The notes under the pieces: model-generated
What the model was told of the DNA's origin: nothing
The model's database searches: none
What the model saw: the letters and a program-made list of their open reading frames with translations, nothing else
Assembly: GCA_031284025.1 (NCBI GenBank)
Contig: JAITAR010000020.1
Location: 1-5,893, forward strand
Origin: Rickettsiales bacterium
GTDB taxonomy: Bacteria; Pseudomonadota; Alphaproteobacteria; Rickettsiales; UBA1997
DNA length: 5,893 nucleotides
Direction: 5' to 3'
Part shown: piece by piece, positions 4,333-5,893 of the stretch
Layout: every line of letters begins with the position of its first letter
Numbering within the stretch: the first letter of the stretch is position 1
Program-made: the position numbers and the translations under genes

Positions 4333-5893
4333 ATTGGTAGCTATTTTCGCTGTCGTGACGATGGCCAGAGCTGAGCCTACCGAGGTGAATAATTTTGATG
4401 AGCTAAAGGACGCCATTAATAATGCAAAAACGGAGATAGTCATAAAAAATGACATAGATTTCACCGCCAATGTACCAGAGATCAATTACAACAACATAGT
4501 CATCTCTGGACCTAGCGAAAATGCACAGGGTCTTCTGAATGGAAATGGCAACTATAAATTTTTCATGTTTGGAGTGAAAGCAAAGAATATTTCACTGAAA
4601 AATCTGCATCTAAGCGATGGTAATAACAAGGATGAATCTAGTATCTCAAACGGTGGTGGGGCTATCCATCTGGGCAAAGAAGTAGTGGTCAATCTAGAAG
4701 GTCTTACTTTTAGCAATAATCAGACTATATCCCGAGGAGGAGCCATCCACTCCCGGGGAACTGACAACGACAACAAAAATAACCTAAATTTCACAGGAGA
4801 AACCACCTTCAGTGGGAACAAAACTGTTCAAATCCTTGGAAATGGTGGAGCCATCTACGCCGAAAATTCATCACTAACCTTTGGAAAACTACTAGCAACC
4901 TTCGAAAACAATAGTAGCAAAAACAATGGTGGAGCTATCTATGGCGGCAATGGAACAGAACTGACCTTCGGTGGAGATGTAACTTTCACAGAAAATAGTT
5001 CTGACGGCAATGGTGGAGCTATCCATTTCTGGGGAGAGAATGCCACTAACAAAAATATTTTGGAATTTGAAGGAAATGCTACCTTTGTGAGAAATAGCAC
5101 CACTAAAGACGGCAATGGTTACGGTGGAGCCATCTACATCTGGGATTCATCATTAACCTTTGGAGGACTAGCAACCCTTGAAAGCAACAGAGCAAAATTT
5201 GGTGGAGCCATCTGCGCCCGTATGAATACATCTATAAAATTCAACAATGGTCTGCGTCTGATTGGAAATACTACGGGAAACAAAAACAGTGGAGCTCTGC
5301 ATATATTGGGAAGCTCCAACGATGAACTAGCCATCATTACTATAATACAAAGAAATCCAGCTGTACCAACGGAATTCAGAGGAAATAAATCGGGAGATGG
5401 TGAACATAATGCTGTCTACATGACACAGTATTCTCGACTAAATTTTTTCGTTGAAAAAGGTAGTGTTAATATCTTTGACGTTTTCAGTGGCAAAAAAGAT
5501 GGACCTGATAACATCATAACTATAAACGAAGGCGATGGCTGGATCAATATAGAGAAAGGTGGTTCCCTGGAAAATGTTAGAGTTGTCAGCGGAGGAAATT
5601 TGAAATTGGCAGGAGAATCCAGAGGATTCAATCTAATTGATTTCACAAACTCTGGCACCATTAGATTTGAAATACTTCCTGGAAAAATAAACGCTAAAAT
5701 CAATGCAGATAGCATAACTCTCAAACAGGGAACTGTTCTAGAGATAGTGGCGGTAAAGGGACAGCTCTATCAGACAGGAGAGAGCTATGATATTTTGGCT
5801 ATAGATGGAAAAAAAAATAACAAAACCATAAACGGCCAGGAAAATAGCAAACTAATAAGTCTCCAGAGAGATTTAAAAATTGAAGGAGGATTA
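4292..5893 (+). CDS. Pmp-type beta-helix surface protein / autotransporter passenger (cut by right edge)
   Basis: The reading frame is open for 534 codons to the last base, so the C-terminus is missing. Residues 1-27 form a signal peptide (MVKLANFIFRSSLALVAIF, cleavage likely after ARA|E). Residues 30-110 are the N-terminal part of a parallel beta-helix (VNNFDELKDAI, LNGNGNYKFF). From 122 to 365, GGAI motifs (122, 149, 185, 213, 241, 278, 304, then SGAL at 333) alternate with FxxN motifs (140, 173, 204, 232, 265, 362; L replaces F at 296 and 323), spaced 26-37 residues. This is the signature of chlamydial polymorphic membrane protein repeats, known in adhesins and autotransporters. The tail YQTGESYDIL (493-502) resembles the passenger region before an autotransporter barrel. 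A barrel is therefore expected but unseen. The protein has a single Cys (307), unlike Cys-rich chlamydial Pmps. GTG at 4292 is chosen over ATG 4286, which overlaps the GAAGGA site and is ATA in the paralogue. Confidence 0.88.
   Translation, partial: MVKLANFIFRSSLALVAIFAVVTMARAEPTEVNNFDELKDAINNAKTEIVIKNDIDFTANVPEINYNNIVISGPSENAQGLLNGNGNYKFFMFGVKAKNISLKNLHLSDGNNKDESSISNGGGAIHLGKEVVVNLEGLTFSNNQTISRGGAIHSRGTDNDNKNNLNFTGETTFSGNKTVQILGNGGAIYAENSSLTFGKLLATFENNSSKNNGGAIYGGNGTELTFGGDVTFTENSSDGNGGAIHFWGENATNKNILEFEGNATFVRNSTTKDGNGYGGAIYIWDSSLTFGGLATLESNRAKFGGAICARMNTSIKFNNGLRLIGNTTGNKNSGALHILGSSNDELAIITIIQRNPAVPTEFRGNKSGDGEHNAVYMTQYSRLNFFVEKGSVNIFDVFSGKKDGPDNIITINEGDGWINIEKGGSLENVRVVSGGNLKLAGESRGFNLIDFTNSGTIRFEILPGKINAKINADSITLKQGTVLEIVAVKGQLYQTGESYDILAIDGKKNNKTINGQENSKLISLQRDLKIEGGL
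4655..5386 (+). repeat. Coding repeat region with GGAI/FxxN units
   Basis: Seven GGAI units and one SGAL unit lie here, encoded by near-identical DNA such as AATGGTGGAGCYATCTAY. A longer DNA repeat encodes SSLTFGKLLATFENN (4868-4912) and SSLTFGGLATLESN (5147-5188), 279 bases apart and differing by one codon in length. Such repeats can recombine in frame and change the number of beta-helix coils. Confidence 0.8.
5809..5817 (+). repeat. A9 homopolymer run in the Pmp-like coding sequence
   Basis: Nine consecutive A residues encode the G506-K-K-N stretch. With one extra A the next codon is TAA. With one fewer A a TAA follows four codons later. Slippage at this run, in replication or transcription, would truncate the passenger before the expected C-terminal barrel. 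Confidence 0.75.

Noticed and set aside
4276..5724. Minus-strand ORFs at 4276-4485, 5134-5337 and 5416-5724
   Set aside because: Shadows of the plus-strand Pmp-like coding sequence, which has clear repeat motifs throughout.

Overview
The window looks like part of an AT-rich, probably host-associated alphaproteobacterial genome. The taxonomic hint comes from LepA. Its central stretch has the LNDASF-FEPETS-ALGFGFRCGFLGLLHLEIIEERLEREFNLDLIATAPSVVYRV pattern (dashes mark variable positions), and other segments such as VLNKIDLP and KALLVDSWYD also read as alphaproteobacterial. I made this judgement from memory of the family, not from a search. AT-rich spacers, long intergenic regions and a surface-protein family built on a strong housekeeping core fit an intracellular or symbiotic lifestyle, but that is inference and I cannot name a genus.

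Layout from left to right. (1) Positions 1-211, minus strand, hold the N-terminus of a secreted protein that runs off the left edge. (2) 212-434 is its upstream region, with a promoter-like block and a possible 35-codon leader ORF. (3) 435-1781, minus strand, is an unrecognised 448-residue acidic, charged protein with one hydrophobic segment near its C-terminal third. (4) 1919-3748, minus strand, is lepA (elongation factor 4), complete. (5) 3749-4285 is a 537-base spacer with a large palindrome and a good sigma70-type promoter. (6) 4292 to the right edge, plus strand, is the first 534 codons of a large exported beta-helix protein with chlamydial Pmp-type GGAI/FxxN repeats. It is open to the last base and was probably missed by simple ORF calling because no stop lies in the window.

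The main result is that items 1 and 6 are paralogues. They point outward from the lepA block. Their ribosome-binding site, GTG start and first codons match at 47 of 52 bases, with all five differences being transitions. Blocks of their upstream regions, including the promoter spacer, are also conserved. The pair therefore forms a short inverted repeat about 4.1 kb apart around lepA and the hypothetical gene. The comparison also settles the start codon: the in-frame ATG six bases upstream in the right-hand gene is ATA in the left-hand one, so GTG is the shared start.

The two complete genes in the middle do not obviously belong to the same pathway. LepA is a translation GTPase; the 448-residue protein is of unknown function and may share no more than strand and proximity with it. 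The two flanking genes look like members of a surface-exposed adhesin or autotransporter family. Possible variability handles are an A6/A7 run in the promoter spacer, an A9 run in the coding region, internal DNA repeats, and the shared 5' ends.
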